From: Thoreauomyces humboldtii
Taxonomy: Eukaryota > Chytridiomycota > Chytridiomycetes > Spizellomycetales > Powellomycetaceae
Assembly (NCBI GenBank): GCA_027596035.1
Contig: JADGJA010000554.1
Span: 1-15,255 of the forward strand
Length of the DNA stretch: 15,255 nucleotides
Direction: 5' to 3'
Part shown: piece after piece, positions 14,421-15,255 of the stretch
How positions within the stretch are numbered: position 1 is the stretch's first letter
How the letters are laid out: each line of letters starts with the position of its first letter
Notes under the pieces: generated by a model
Told to the model about the DNA's origin: nothing
Databases searched by the model: none
The model's input: only the letters and a program-made list of their open reading frames with translations
Translations under genes and position numbers: made by a program

Positions 14421-14884
14421 CCAGCGAGTCGTCTCTTCTCTCAACTCCAGTTTCTCTGGGAGCATTGGGGGCATTGGGGGCTCCACGTCACAACGGTGAC
14501 GAATCTTCAGTCTCCAGACGGCTTTTTCGGCTTTCACGGCCTTCCGGGAACAGCTTCTTCACGTCTTGCCATCCTTTCCGTGCATTCTCCCTTCACCGTC
14601 GCATCAGTGGAAGCGGTTTCCACGATGCATTGCCGAGAAAAGGTGCGTGGCAACGAAGATGTCGGCCATTGCGAATGTCATACCATTCCCAGAAAACTCA
14701 TTTTTCGCGCATAAACTCCAGAGGAATTGCCTCGGATCGTAATCCATGCGCCACATCGTCGTCTCGGATGCTGTTTGACATGGAGCGTCGCGACGAACCG
14801 CGTCAAGCGCACAAGCGAGAAATGTGTGAGCGTGGGAAAATCGGACACGTAGACGGCACAGCGTCCAACGTAAGGGCGGAGTGA
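14421..14884 (+). CDS. Possible two-exon gene, hypothetical
   Basis: An open stretch after TAG 14418-14420 reads ...LQSPDGFFGFHGLPGTASSR, LAILSVHSPFTVASVEAVST, MHCREK, up to donor GTGCGT (14643). A 50-nt intron ends CATTCCCAG (14692). Exon 2 joins in phase: KTHFSRINSRGIASDRN, SSSRMLFDMERRDEPRQAHK, REMCERGKIGHVDGTA, stop TGA 14882-14884. The only ATG in the first exon is 14625, giving 69 residues; otherwise the start lies in an unseen upstream exon (CATCCTAG before 14421 could be an acceptor). Exon 2 is strongly charged. Family not recognised. Confidence 0.32.
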
Positions 14885-14917
14885 GCTCCGATCTACTTTT
14901 TCCTACTGTCCAAAGAG

Positions 14918-14924
14918 TATAAAA
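14918..14924 (+). promoter_or_regulatory. TATA-like element
   Basis: TATAAAA on the plus strand. Downstream an ATG (14931) opens only 28 codons and overlaps the minus-strand 3' exon, so its use is doubtful. Confidence 0.2.
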
Positions 14925-14928
14925 CTAT

Positions 14929-15255
14929 TTATGGTGACTTCTTTTCCATCTCCCCCAGGTAATGTTCTACAGAAATCATTTCCGGAAGGGGCGCCCTCCG
15001 AGCGGCACGACCGGTGACGCCACGCACACAAACACCATTGTCGTACGATTTACTCAAACCCCCTTTCCTCGCTTTCGATGACACGGACTGGAAATGGAGG
15101 GGGGAACGACCGTTGACAGGACCAGGAGGTGGACGATCGGAATGGGGGACCTCCGGTTTTGGGCTGTCTCACGACGGGGCGCTGTAGCTGCGAACGATGG
15201 GCCAGTGTCTTTACCTGAGCTGGGGACTTCTCGACGAGGGGCGGTTAGATGGGGG
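14929..15255 (-). CDS. 3' end of a minus-strand gene entering from the right edge
   Basis: The terminal exon 15087-14929 (52 codons plus TAA) reads SVSSKARKGGLSKSYDNGV, CVRGVTGRAARRAPLPEMIS, VEHYLGEMEKKSP. It follows a good acceptor, CCCTCCATTTCCAG. The upstream exon runs off the window and ends LVEKSPAQ | donor GTAAAG (15214); phases agree and the intron is 127 nt. The coding sequence is basic, with no domain visible in this tail. The 5' part lies outside the window, so identity is open. Confidence 0.35.

Noticed and set aside
13642..14499. 285-codon plus-strand open frame
   Set aside because: It is antisense to exon 1 and the promoter of the winged-helix/polyQ gene and then translates two minisatellites; composition is low complexity.

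Overview
The window looks like nuclear DNA of a fungus, most likely a basidiomycete. The signs are: no operons or bacterial ribosome sites; short introns (about 37-130 nt) with GT...AG ends and CTNAC-like branch sites; NNC-biased codons in the better exons; a CAG-encoded polyGln/polyHis tract; and an F-box-like gene. No rRNA, tRNA or CRISPR array was seen. Species and ploidy cannot be told from the sequence. Most of the window is gene-poor and carries repeats, duplicated gene pieces and frames that look once-coding but are broken by stops or shifts. Only a few genes are called with real confidence.

Layout: 1-384 (-) is a partial copy of the gene at 13.3-13.8 kb. 461-1030 (-) holds possible spliced exons. 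1635-1674 is an (AG)20 microsatellite next to copy A of a ~300 bp dispersed repeat (1720-2016); copy B is at 6689-7014. 2464-2767 (+) is a possible two-exon Cys-containing small protein. 2.86-4.57 kb (-) holds gene relics plus a tandem pair of a small winged-helix-like domain (3518-3841). 5142-5478 (+) is a possible two-exon gene, and 5.9-6.4 kb (-) a stop-riddled relic with a 36 bp tandem repeat. 7094-8040 (+) has three more units of the same small domain. 8147-8347 (+) could encode a small secreted protein. 8560-9639 (-) is the clearest single-exon gene, F-box-like, with an internal duplication. 10.2-12.9 kb has weaker candidates. 13267-13820 (-) is a two-exon gene: winged-helix-like domain, Arg-Gly tract, Gln/His tract, SUMO-interacting motif. 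The right end holds a possible + gene (14421-14884) and the 3' end of a - gene (14929-15255).

The unifying signal is a domain of about 55 residues, pattern roughly I..IL.P.G...P...VN..L...LP.LS...R.K.I.R....G.I......V.YL, present in six or seven copies on both strands. The copies range from nearly identical DNA (left edge against 13.6 kb) to protein-level resemblance only. This suggests a locally amplifying, lineage-specific family, with some members decaying. No biochemical pathway links the genes in a way the sequence shows.
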